NCBI RefSeq assembly: GCF_910591885.1
Contig: NC_063283.1
Location: 4,015,001-4,079,000, forward strand
Direction: 5' to 3'
Source of the DNA: Bombus terrestris
Taxonomy: Eukaryota; Arthropoda; Insecta; Hymenoptera; Apidae
Length of the DNA stretch: 64,000 nt
Shown here: one piece after another, positions 22,893-35,600 of the stretch
Position numbering within the stretch: the first letter of the stretch is position 1
Layout: every line of letters begins with the position of its first letter
Made by a program: the position numbers and the translations under genes
The notes under the pieces: generated by a model
The model's database searches: none
What the model saw: only the letters and a program-made list of their open reading frames with translations
What the model was told of the DNA's origin: nothing

Positions 22893-25800
22893 ATAGAAAG
22901 ACCGAAGATGAAATTAAATTTTTAATTCTACAGCTATTTATTGGTATACAGATATATACAATGATGCGCGAAAACCATCGCTCTCGCGGTTCTTGCGGCT
23001 CTCGTCATTTATACAAAGTCCGTGTAAAAATACAGCAGCCCCATCTTATATTGGATATTAAGTACGTGATAAATTAACAGTCTCGCCTCGGGCGTGTCCA
23101 GTATCGAAAAATCGGACGGGAACAGCTAACTAACGAGTTTCGTTCTGCCGATCGGATTTTTCTTGGCGATCGAGGCAATTCTCGAGCGATTTCTTCTACC
23201 ATTTTTACCCCTTCCATTTGCAATTTTTCGCTTTCGATTTATAACAATTGTCACGTAATATCAAAACGATCGTTTCAATTTCTTTTTTCCTTCTTTCTCT
23301 CTCTTTCACTCTGTGTTAAAACATGTTCGGCGTAAGAAGGGGTTGAAGTAGCGAAACAAGTAGCACTCGAGCATTAAGAATAACTATAAGTACGAACGTT
23401 AGTTTTCTCGGTGACTGGCTAGTCGCCATAGTCGCTTACGAACTAATTCGATCGGTCGATCGTTCTCATCTCTTCTTTAAATGACGAGTAAATCAATACA
23501 TCTATCGTTAAAATATTATACACTTGGAAACGGTACAGTAATATTCGGAAATGAACTCGTGAAACGCATTCCTGAGATCGTAGAGAAATTCTTTTCTCGG
23601 AAGATCGTCGTTCAATGGATGATCGTAATGATCGTAAACTTTAAAAACTGAATACTATTGTAAGTTGTCTATTTGTATTCCTTATACGCTACGTGAAATC
23701 CGTATGTCCACGTATCGAAATTGCATCTCGACGAATGGTCCTGACCTACGGTTCTTTCTTCCAGACGAACTAAAGAACCTCTATGGAGAATTTCTTAAGT
23801 ACGAAGCGATAACGAGGGAGGGAATTAGGCGACATGGCCACTGGCTCAGAACCGGTCAAGTTCACGAATTTAACACAGATTGGTCTTAAAAGTAAAATCA
23901 CATTTCCTTTGATAACCCATTTGCCTACATCGACTCGCTACTCTTATTTTCTCTTTCGACTGACGCGGTTTTCCACGCGTCGTTTCTTCTAACTTTTCTC
24001 TAAGAGAAACGAAGGAGGGAAGATGGATGCAACAATTTCTTAGCCAGTCGGAAACTGCAGTCGCACTGGTTCATGCTTCTCTGTTTCGTTTAATAAATAG
24101 TATCGACTATTCGAGTAAACGTTTCTGACTAAATAATAATCGCTTACGATTTACGTAATATTAGGCCAATGGGTTAATTAAATATTAGTCGCGTAACACA
24201 TATTGAACGATCGACTCTCGGAGATTGCAGAGACTCGATCGCAATCCGCTTACGCCTGTTAAACGTGTATATAAATTCACGTAAAAGTAAAATCACATAT
24301 TCTTACGATTTAAGTACACGTACGCACGTATGTATACACACAAGCAGATTTTTGTTCATTTATTCGCAGCAATCGGCAAAATACTCTACTGGTTTTAATC
24401 AGAGGTGGGCAAACGAAGCGTGTCTCGATGGTTCTTTCGCGTTATAATAACGATATACGCGTATCATTTTACTCGTAATTCCCTCTTGTACGATACGTTA
24501 TGGCAGTATTTATCGCAGCACGTTTTACATTAATGAACAACGAAAAATAGATTTGCCCACCTCCGTCCCTTAACGCTAATAATATCTCATCAACGGTGAA
24601 CAAATCTGGTCAGAAATTTCCTGTTGCTCTTCGTCAACGAGACCAATCACCACGCCTTCTCTCGGCGTCTTAACGATGATACAAGCGTTTTTTTTTTCTT
24701 TTTTTTAACACATAACTCTCGCAAGTCTCTAGTACGTTTCGCGGAAGCTATTCTTCTTGTTTCACGAAACCATAAATGTTAGCGGATATTTCAATAATGC
24801 TTGCGATCGACAAGGTGTTTATATGGTGGGTCAAAGTAATAGAAGCATCGGGCAAATGCCAGAGTATTCTGAGAAAAACACCGTTTCTGTGGAATGGAAT
24901 GCATCGAAGCGAATAACAAATAACATTAACAAACGTTAGGATAAGAACAAGCAGTTTCAACGAGGGAAATAAGAGGAACATAGATTCGATCGGATGGAAA
25001 GAGATTTGGAGGAATCGTTGGAATGTTCAACGGGCACAGAATCGTTTCGTTAAGCGATATCGACTAATAGCACCGCAGAATAGTAATGATAAATCATTTC
25101 AATAGGATTAAGCTACGACCGTTTTTCCAGTAGAGTAGACAATCTCTGAATACACACTGGTAGGAATGAAACTCATGGAAATATAGCGAAGAATGCGTGT
25201 CGTTAATTCTCGTATCTTTTATACAGTCTCAAAAATATAAATAGCTCAACGAGAGTCTTGCCATCGCTTATCCACTGGAAATGCAAATAATCCGGCAAGT
25301 TTTACACCGCGGTTAGGAATTGCCGGCGAATAGGAACCATGAGAATAGTACGTTAGATTAACAACAGCAAGTGCAGGCAAAAAGTATCAAGTTGACGATA
25401 GACGATCTTTAAAGAAACTCAAAAAGGATAGACTAGCTTCAACTATCAACCGCGATTTACGTTCTCAAAGATTCTTCTCTTTTTTTTTTCTAAGAGAAAC
25501 TTCGATTCGTCGCTAGATCACGAATTTCTTAGCAAATCGTGTGTCTGCTGACTTCCTGTTTGTCTCACGAAAAACCATCACCAAGGAAAAGCAAGAAGTT
25601 TTCTCTTCGTTCGCGAGATTCTTTTCGCAAGTTTCGAACAGCGGTGTACGATAGGCACGATATAGTAATAGTTTTAAGTATTTTTCTTTCTCCTACTCTT
25701 TCTCTCCGTTATTCGTCTCCAAATAAGACGATACATCGCTCTAGAAGTCGCATCTCACATCGATCGAACGCTGATCCCTGAACTGTTATTAAAGCTGCGA

Positions 25801-26600
25801 TCGCAAACGAATCGTAATCTCGTGTTTCCAGAGAAAGAACAAATTTTTCAGCGCGCTTTTCGACGGGCGAAAATAGGTCTGTGACTTTGTTCCTTGTGCC
25901 ATCGATACGTCGATGCGCACGGCTGCGGTTAGTCTCCTCTTTTTTTTTTCTTTTTTTTTTTTAAAGTGAAATTTGGCCCCTTTTCTTTGGAAGAAGAAAA
26001 CTTGGCTTGGATCGTTCAACTAGCACTTCCATAGAACGCGGATCGTTTCGGTGATCGATCGTTACATCGTAATACGAATTCGACGATTTACGAGGTGAAT
26101 TATTCTGAACGTACGACAGATATGTCGTCTTATTACTAGGAAGACGTGAAAAAGAGCGAAAGCGTACGCCATATGTGTATGCGTGCTCCTCGTTATTAGA
26201 TACCGATAAAAAAATAAATTCCAGCACAGTAGAACGGAAGAAGCTCATTTGGGGTTGCGTCAACGTTTATGAAAACACGCCCAGCAGCCATTAGACTAAT
26301 ACGATAAAACGGTTTGGTTCTTCGAAGTTCGATTTCACTAATAATAAATACCTTCTTCTTTTGATTCTTTATTCTGTCGAGCGTTTTTTAACGATCGACC
26401 AGAGCGCTTAATTATATTTATCATTAGCGAAACTGAGGCTGAACCACGGGATAGCATGTAAAAGGTTTTCACATGTACCTATCCTTCGCGACTTCGGCGG
26501 ACGGGATTCTTCGACGTATCGATTTCTTCGATACAGATCTTCTTTCTAAAAAGATTCCTCTAAATAACGAACAGATCTAAGCGTCTCTGATTCACCGTGG
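22893..26600. other. Intergenic DNA and 3'UTR of the ADAM gene
   Basis: 3.7 kb between convergent stops. Base composition changes here: from this point rightward the DNA is noticeably richer in G+C and in CpG than the gene-dense left third. One orphan exon-like open frame is listed separately (23765-23889). Long T tracts occur at about 24686-24709 and 25939-25963. The part nearest 26600 is presumably ADAM 3'UTR. No other coding sequence was found. Confidence 0.45.
23765..23889 (+). CDS. Orphan exon-like open frame, unknown
   Basis: A strong acceptor (pyrimidine tract then TTCCAG at 23759-23764) is followed by an open frame of 41 codons ending in TAA at 23887-23889. It reads ELKNLYGEFLKYEAITREG and then GHWLRTGQVHEFNTDWS, with codon use like a real exon. 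I could not find matching upstream exons between 22893 and 23764 and recognise no family. It may be a terminal exon of an unseen gene, an alternative 3' exon of the TPH gene, or chance. Confidence 0.22.
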
Positions 26601-29600
26601 TCACGTGTCCGAGAAGAGGAACTCGCTCTCGGACAGTAACACTTCGAGATCGGAAGGAACGGTATGGAGATCAGAATTGGCCGGCTCAGGTAAATCACCC
26701 GCACTGTTTCCGATTCCTGTAGGCGCTATTTGTCTGGCCCTGCCGATTCTGACCCTGTCCTTCTTTTTCGCTGTCCTTAGAAGAACACCGGTTCGTGGAA
26801 GCTTCGGCCTGCCATTGACGTGTGTCGTGTTTGGCGCCAGGGCAGGAACCTGCGCTACCTTGTCGGATTTTCTCAGTTTCACGCTGAACCTGAAAGGGGG
26901 TTTATAAACTACTTGCAGCTTCGCCCTCTCTTTTCTTGCCCCCGAACTTGCTGGTGTTTTCGTTTCTTTAGATTCGATTGGTCTCCTCGAAATCGCTTGC
27001 CTAGTCGCAGGCAGTCTGGTTCCTGCACCAGTCAGGCCCACAGGAGTAGACTTGCTTTTCGGTAAACCAGTCGCGTTGCTTCTGCCAGTTTCCGGTCGAC
27101 ATTGAGAGGATGCCAATAACCAGGAACGTACTTTGCTTTTAGGATCGGCGTTTGGCTCGGTTTCCTTCTCAGCCTGGATAGCCGAATAATCGATCACTTC
27201 TTTCTTGTGTTGCTTCTTACGCTTTCTTTTCTCGTTGTCCGCGCTGCTTACGTTGCCACTCGAATTCTGCTTATCTCGACTTGGGAAGGTCTTCTTCCGT
27301 TTGTTCTCTTGTATCATCGCAGGCGTCACATCTGCCGATCTCTTCCTAGCAAAGTCCTCGGTCGCGTTCGCCGATATCCTCTTCGTCTGCGATTGAGGCT
27401 GTTTCTTCTTCTTCGATGCATCCTTGCCGGATTTGTCCGCGTTTCCATGAGAATCCTTATGCTTCCGATGTCTCCTCTTCTCCCTGACTTTTCTGCTGAG
27501 TGGAAGCTTTGCACGTACAGCCGGAGGATGCACTGTCACTCCCTCCGTTCCCTCCGGCGGAAGACGCACAGTTTCCGTCGTTGAGCTGTGTATTATTGTA
27601 ACTGACTTGAGTTTCAGGTCCGGCCGTTTGCCCAGTAATCGCATGCTCGCCACCTAAATTCAACGAGTCGTAAAGTATTAACGATGATATCAAGTGGTTG
27701 CGTGTTCTACCGTTACAGGTATTGATTTAGGCAGATGTTAGCGGTGAAATGTATGAGGGAAATCAACTACGATACTGCTGATAATTGTACGATCGCGTGT
27801 TCGTTACTCGAATACTTATACGAATGCTGGAGGATTTATAATGAATTAGATACAAAGGTACAACGACGTTTTCATCTAGCGTGTGTTACAGATGCTGCGG
27901 ATACAAGACTCTACTTTCGTCTGTTCCTAGACTTACTCTCGACACGTTTTTTATCTGCGCGTTTCCTCGATAGTCTCTGGCGTAAAAATGATTGGTATCG
28001 TATTATATAGTAAACCGTATTTTTCTAAAGAACAATTCGAATGTGTATAGAAGAAATAACAAGAATAGAATGGAAATTAACGTCGAAGATTAAAGGAAGA
28101 ATTAAAGTAACGCTTACCAATAGCGATACAGCAGCCACAATGATAAAAGCGGCTGCGTACCAGTGGTCAATTATCCAACGACGGAACGTGGCTAGGCTTT
28201 CGTCGGACAAGAGAAGCTTCCTTAAGGTTGCTAAAGGACCACTTGGATCGACCTGTAGGACAGTTCGTAGATAAAAAGTATCCTATCATTGATAGATAAA
28301 GTCTGTATTTACCGCGACGAAGCATCTAAATAGAGAAAGTCGAAATTCGATTTAATCTACTTTGGAATTATTGCTCAAAATAAAAATCTGGAATCGCTAT
28401 AAATATAAAAAGCTATTGATACAACGAGGACATGAAATCTTCCGAAGATAGAACTTGAAAAATTTTCTATTTTCAGTTTGATACCATAGCGTAGTAAACC
28501 ATAGCATATTGTTTTATCCTGTATCGTAGAAAAAAGAGACAGGATTTGCCATAATATAAAGAGCGAGTATATACGAGTAAGCGTTTGCCTATTTATAGCT
28601 AGGCTACTATGATAAACTCGCCATATGATAAAATGTCATATGGTCGCACCTCACGACATTTTTGGAAGACGTCACAGTATCCGTTATAATCATTGCACGG
28701 TGTTCCAGGCTTCGAGAACATGTCCGGAATGTCGTAGGGTGGAGAGTTCCAATCAAAAGACGACCTATACGCGTAACATCGATCATCGATATATATTTAT
28801 TTTTAACATTATAAAAAAATATGAGCGCAGAGAAAAATGCGGTTCATAACGTACAAGCAGGGTTGATTTTCTCCGGGCAGACGACAACATAGTTCACAGG
28901 CTTTCGTCGGTGGATCATTTGGCCCGGGAATGCACTGGCAAGATTCCAATCCGTATGCAAGGCATATACTACCGGTGCACTCCTACGAAACAAGGAAAAA
29001 GGTAAACGATGCATACGCGGAAAAATATTTCTCCGTCATTGTCTGGATTTCGCGCTCACCCCCATAAAACACACAAATTCGCGATTGCAGATCGTCTTGT
29101 TGGGCTTGTTGATGGAAGGAGGACAATACGGTGATCGACCGTCGCAGAAGCTTGCGTCGCGACATCCGTTGTCGTCTCTGCACTTGTCTCCGAATCTTAA
29201 ATTGCACTCTGCCGTGCAACATGGACCCTGAAAAATGATAACACGCTTTTAATTGCTGCAATCCTGGAGTTCTTTTGCTTTTGATTAATTATTAATTAAT
29301 TAATTTGCTTTTAACGAATGAAAAGATCCTCGGGGTCGTGTGGAAAGAATATGACAAGTCTGTTTGAAACGTATGTCGCACTGTGTCGTATCCTGCGTTT
29401 ACGTACTTGGCTAGGACTACAAATGGAACCCGGTGTGAGTGTACAGGGTGTCTCGCCTACCGGCGGATAACGACGTTGGGGAAAACAACACGAGTCCCTG
29501 CAATCTTCTTCCCATCCGCAGTCGCACTCTTCACCCTCTTCGATGACACCATTGCCGCATAATGACACTTGCGGCTCTGGAAACACATACACAGTTTCCT

Positions 29601-32600
29601 TAGTCTCTCTCTAAACGCGTACATAAATGCGCATATTAGGTTCAGCAATAGGTTCATTCGCTTTTGCTCGGAAGACTACGAAGCGTTATATTTGCTTTGA
29701 CGATTATTTTCATATAAAATTCTTCCAATTAGTTTATCTCGTTTCTCCGTAAATTTATCCATTATCGATTATTAATATCATCCATTAAAAAATTCGAGGA
29801 CTCTCATCTCTACATTTTCTAAAAATATATATCTACATCGGTGAAAGGCGAATGAGCTTATTGCTCAACCCAATATATACACTGCCATAAATATTAGGAC
29901 TTATTCGTCGCATTTGTCAAAAAAATCGAACAAATTTTATTCTATTTTTAATATCTTACGTTATAAGACACATAGGGTGTATTGGAAATCACAGCGATGC
30001 AAAAATCTTGAGAACTCGCAGCTATTAAAAGCATCGGAGTCCCAATAATTAATTAAGTTATACATTTATTTTCTGCTACTGAAATTTTGATCACGATAAA
30101 CGTAGAATAACGGTTTTTTTCGTGCAAATTACTGGTAGATTGATTCGATCGTCGATACGATAGGAATAAAATGACAGATCTACGATAAAACGATAGCAGT
30201 GAAAGGTATTCAATTTATAGTAAATATCGTGTGTCCTAATATCTATGACGGACCGTTTATGCTCTAAGTTTCCAGTCCTTAGGAAGGATATAGTGAAAGC
30301 GGGGATCCGCGGAACGACTTTATCGCTGGAGGAAACTGTACTTAAAAGTTTCGACTATTATTCGGGATAGATATATTCGGTGGAAATATTACTACGTTAA
30401 ATAACTTTCGATTGGAGGAGCGCGCAACTATAATGGACGGGTACATTCCGCGAATATTCGATATTCGACAGGGGACATAAAAGTAACGAGCCAGAGACTG
30501 ACCAGTAAAGCAACCCTTCGGAGAACGAGCTTTGCTATTCAAAACTGGGTTTATGGCACTCAAGCTACATGGGCTGAAACGATTATTGTTTCGCTTGTCG
30601 CCGCTGGTAGCACGAGCGAACATAATGAAGTTTCCATCCTCTCCGCCGGGCGTGCATTGTTCCGGATCGTGCTGAAACAAAGTAAAGTGGCGCCTCGTGT
30701 TACGCGCGTATCGACATCGACAGTCCTAGAAAAACGAGCAGAACCGTCAAACTCGTCTCTCCTCTTTCTCTTTCTATGCGCGTGGCTTGGCACGAAAAAC
30801 GTATTAACATTACGAAGCGGTCGTGATATCTCATCTAGAAGCAAGAACGAGACCGTGTATGCGTACGTATATGGAGTAAGTAAATTCAAAGCAGCCTACC
30901 GGTGAGCCGAAGTTGTGACCGATCTCGTGGGCCAAAGTGACGTGAGAAACGGCGGGTGGTACGTGCTTGCCGTAATTCAGCAAAGTCACTATTCCGGTGT
31001 TCAGCGACTTCATACTGCCACGATAGTGCTGCAAAGTTTATAGTACATTTTGTAGATTTCAAGGTGCTCGATGTTCGTTTCGAAAGGAAGCGGGAGTGAG
31101 TTTCGGATTTCCGAGTTTCGAGGCTTCCTCGATGAAAGAAACGAAAGGACCGAGAGTTGACCGATAGTCGATTTCTATTTCATCCTTCGTGTTTGGAATT
31201 TTATGATTTCTATTCTTTATTGTCATTTTTGCTTCGGTTATTTTCGAGGAAAGCCTAAAATTCATACGAATTTTGGTCACTTTTGCGAAATAGTTTACCG
31301 TATCGGTAACGATCTATGAACTCTTAGCCTCTGGGCCTAAGGTACAAATAAGACGATAATAAAAATTCTAATAATCTGGTAATATGGTGTCTCTTCCTTA
31401 CCGCCTATTTTACAAATTTTCGAACGTATACGACGAGTATAACATTTTTTGGAATAATTTGTAGTTACGTTATATCACGATATATCATTACAATTATATA
31501 TAGCAATATTCTTTTAATTCACCGTAGCAACAAGCTTACCCCGTTCTTTTCGCAGACTCCACCAGCGTTTTTCAGATCACCGGTCCAAGCTAGTCCAAGC
31601 GTTCCCATCTCGAAATCCCGATACGTGAACATGTAAGCTAAGCAGAACGCGTCGTAATCCTCTTCTGCAATGAACAAGACGAACCGGGGGATTTGCAATC
31701 GTTCGGGTGATCGATCGGATGTTTCTTTCGCCGCAAACAACAATCGGCTGCCGTTATGCGAAGTATCGTTAGAAGGAAGATTTATTTACCGGAGAAGAGC
31801 TCCAGATACTTTTCCACGCCGTAGTTGCCTGGGAATCGATAATTGGGATCTCTCAGCGCGTCCTCGCTGTGAACTTTCACACGTTTTATCATGAAGCTGA
31901 TGTTGTCAGGTCTGCCGTCCTGGTTGAAATCTAGCAACAGCAACGTATTCTTCTTAGATGTCTGGAGTCGGCACGAGGTACATACGTATATTGTTCGCGG
32001 ACAGCGCATACACAACGTTGGCCAATATTTTATGATCGTAGTTTCTTGTGAAACTGGCTCGCAACGAACTTACGCTCGGTACTTAATTGCGAAATTGAAC
32101 TACTATTGTTAACGAAATTTTACAAGTCACGCGCCTTAATAAATTCCATTGCGTAACGCTAACAACTTTGATATCGAAACAGAGAACTACGGATTAGAGT
32201 TACAATAGTTGCAATTGATAGTCCTGTTCAACATAAAATCGTAAATTACGCTTGTCACCTGTTAATCGACCGATATTACCGGTTGGTAAACAACTATCGT
32301 GCAAGAGAGACCAGTTTGGAAAATGTACCGATTACGTATAACTAATTATGCATAATTGACGAGATTTTTATCGCGATAACGAACAACGCTCGAGTTCTCC
32401 AAAAGGTCCGAGATTTCCATCAATAATTCTTCAAGATCTTAATCATTTTCTAATAATCAGTTTGTCAGGATCTCCATATTCTTTCGTAAGTGCGCTAATT
32501 CTTATACACGTTCCGAGAATATCAGCTCCAGACTTTGATACTAAGAAAATCGCTGAACTCCCATCGCGCTAGAAAGAGCGCGAGAAACGAGTAAGAAATT

Positions 32601-35600
32601 TACCAGTGTGCTTATAAATGGAGTTGACCCTTTGCACGTGTCTCGTCATCACCTCGATGCAAGCCTCCTCCGTGCCGTATCTCGCGAAAAACTGATGATC
32701 CGCTTGCAGGTACAGCATGCAGGTGGTTTTTCGCGGATCCACAGTGGCACGTTTGTGCAAATGCCTAGCGATACGATCACCGTCGCTGCTTCTAAAAAGG
32801 AGAAAAGCGGCGAGTCGCGAATTTCTTACGGGACCCGGATAAGCGCGGCTTATCCTTTTTTCGTAGCGGTTCGCCCGAGACCGACTTCCGTTTCGTGATT
32901 TTTATGATTTTACTCAAAACGAAACGTTACACGATACGAAACGAAATGGACCGCGTTACGAGAAGGGACGAGCCGCGTTCAAACAATTTTCCCCGACCAT
33001 TTTCTCTCTCGCATCCGACACTCACGTTTCCATACGTGCTGCGCTCTTATCTCTGTCCAAGGTCAAAACTCGTGCACCGTTTTCCTTCGAGTAGAGAGCT
33101 TGCCTCTCGCCGAGCAGAGGTTCGTAAAGCGTCCGAGAGTCGTTCCCATAATCATGTTCGCCCCTGAAAAAGTAAAGATACGGTATAACGATATGTGCAT
33201 GGCGTGCGGACGTGATCATTGCTTTCGTTGCACGCGGAAGCTGCTGGTACAAGGAGCAAGGAAATTATGGTAATTATTCGGAACGGCGTACACCTCACTG
33301 ATTTCGGTGAAGTATATTGTCAAGTTTGATACTCCGAGTAAACTTCTTTCTATGTAGAGAAACCCGTACGAAATCGTATACTTGAGTTTCCAGGGTTCTA
33401 TAACTTCTTAATTTGTGAAACACAAGTTGTGTAATCAATATCGTATTTATTAAACGCCTTCGTTATGAATATAAAATAGCTGGAATGATACAAGATGTAA
33501 GGAAATTACGTTAATTATTCAAGATAGCGAGCACCTCGCTGATTTCGATGAAATACGTTGTCACTATTGCGAGTAACTTTCTCCTGTGTAAAAAGAAAAC
33601 CTGTACGAGATCGTATACTCGAGTTTCTAGATCTCTATAAATCTTCGGAATTTACGAAGCAAATCGTGCAATCAAAAGTGTATTTACTAAATGCCTTCGT
33701 GATGAATAACAGATAATTGAAATGGAATTCAAGAGTCGAAATATAGTATCGAAATTAACGACAGAGCAAAATCCTCTCGTTTTGCATTTCTTTTTTTATC
33801 TATCGTAATTTTATCGTATGCTATCGTCGAAAATCATTTACAAGCAGTGCAGTCGTCGTATGTCCATCAATCGCGTCTTTACTCAAGCGACTTTTACTAT
33901 TATCGTTTCTTCTAGACGCTTCAACCGTTTTATTTTCATTGTACGTTAATTTTTAATTGCTTCTAAGTTTACGAACAGTGGCGTTTAGTAGAAAATGTTC
34001 CTCCATATCTTCGGCTCGCCTTTCTCACGTAGAATCGTCGTCTTGCCGATTTTGCCATGTTTGCCGGCCCTGTAATTTCCTTACACGTTTGTACACAAGA
34101 TAGTTGGCAAGGACCGCGATTTAGCTCGCGCTTAATTACCAACGATTCGTCCGGGAATGTTTGAAGATCCGCGGTTTAAAGCTCGTTACATGTACGTGGT
34201 GCGGCCTTGCACGTATGCCGGCGAATAATGCGTCGGAGAAATTGGTAACGAAATTAACGCGAGGAAGGTGCGGCCCGTGTTCCGAGTTGATAAACCTCAG
34301 ACGGCGCAGACGTTCGAGCAACGGAGCTGTCTCTCGTTAGATCCATTTTCATCCTCGGTTAACGTAACGCGATTTGCCTGGGCTGTTTTAGAGGCGTTAT
34401 CCTGTTACATTAACGAACGAACGCCTATGTAGCGACGAGGCCTGGCAATCTGCTCGTCCTTCCATCGTTACGCGTTACTACGATTCCTTTAAAGTCTAAG
34501 ATTACGGTTACAGGTTTCAATTCTTCGAAGCAATTCGTAAATTTGTTTCTCGTTATGCTAGAAACGCTTACGGATGCTGAATATAACGAGCGTAAATTAA
34601 AAAAAAAAAAAAGAAGAAAGAAGCAAACGTGTCTTCTTTTCGTCCTTATTTTTTTTTTCAATAAGGGAGAATAATTTATTTGTTAAGTATCTGAATTACG
34701 TTCTTCTTTTGGTCGTTATCGACACAATCGTAATTTCTCAATCGTTGAAACGTATCTCGAGTTTGTCATTTTGTATACGTATCTTCTCGTTCCATCTCTA
34801 CGCTAAACATTTACGTAAAATATTCCAAGTTTTTCGCACTCATATAGAAGACTCCGTTACATTTGCTTACTTCTGTTACACTTTATTATGTTGCTTAAGC
34901 TTTTGCATGAACTGCGAATGTTTTACGTTGCAAAGTCAAGTTTATACAAAGCGTACGTTCTTCTTGTTCTCTGTGTAAGCTGTAAAGATGTATGCTTGTA
35001 AAGCGTAATTCTTTTACACGGAGTTGCGTTTTAAAACGTGATTAAGACTGAAACGGTAAAGAGGAAGTCTTGTAACTCTATAGGGGTGGCAATAAACTAC
35101 CACTACTACGTTCAAAGTTTTCTCTGCTTATTAAAATAAGTGTAAGATCGGAGTATAAAAATTCAAGGATCGTAACAGGGTTAATTGATCTACAACGTCT
35201 ACAAAAAGTATCTTCGCGCTGTTACATACTAATTAATTAGTTCCAGGTACATTGAATTTCGTATCATTTAATAGTACTGATTTAATAGTGAAAATGAAAC
35301 GTCGATAGAAGTTGATAGAAAGAACGTTTCTAATATCACCTAAGATCGTATATGGATGATTCGTTTTCTAACACACAGTGGAAATCATCAGAATGCGTTG
35401 GAAGACACTCACCTTTCCGTGAAATCGTGAGTAGCAGATTGATGCAACTGATGACTGGCGCAAGGTAACGATCTACGTGGCGTTAATACATCCGAGACGC
35501 GATAAGCTATGCTGTGATACGTCGGAGATGTGTCTTCTTCCTTGTTCAAGTATCTATTTGTTGGCTCGATGTAGTATTCCTCGAATCCGGTAACGACCGT

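Noticed and set aside
26605..27584. Plus-strand frames of 60-125 codons opposite the ADAM tail exon
   Set aside because: Shadows of the basic Lys/Arg-rich tail encoded on the minus strand.
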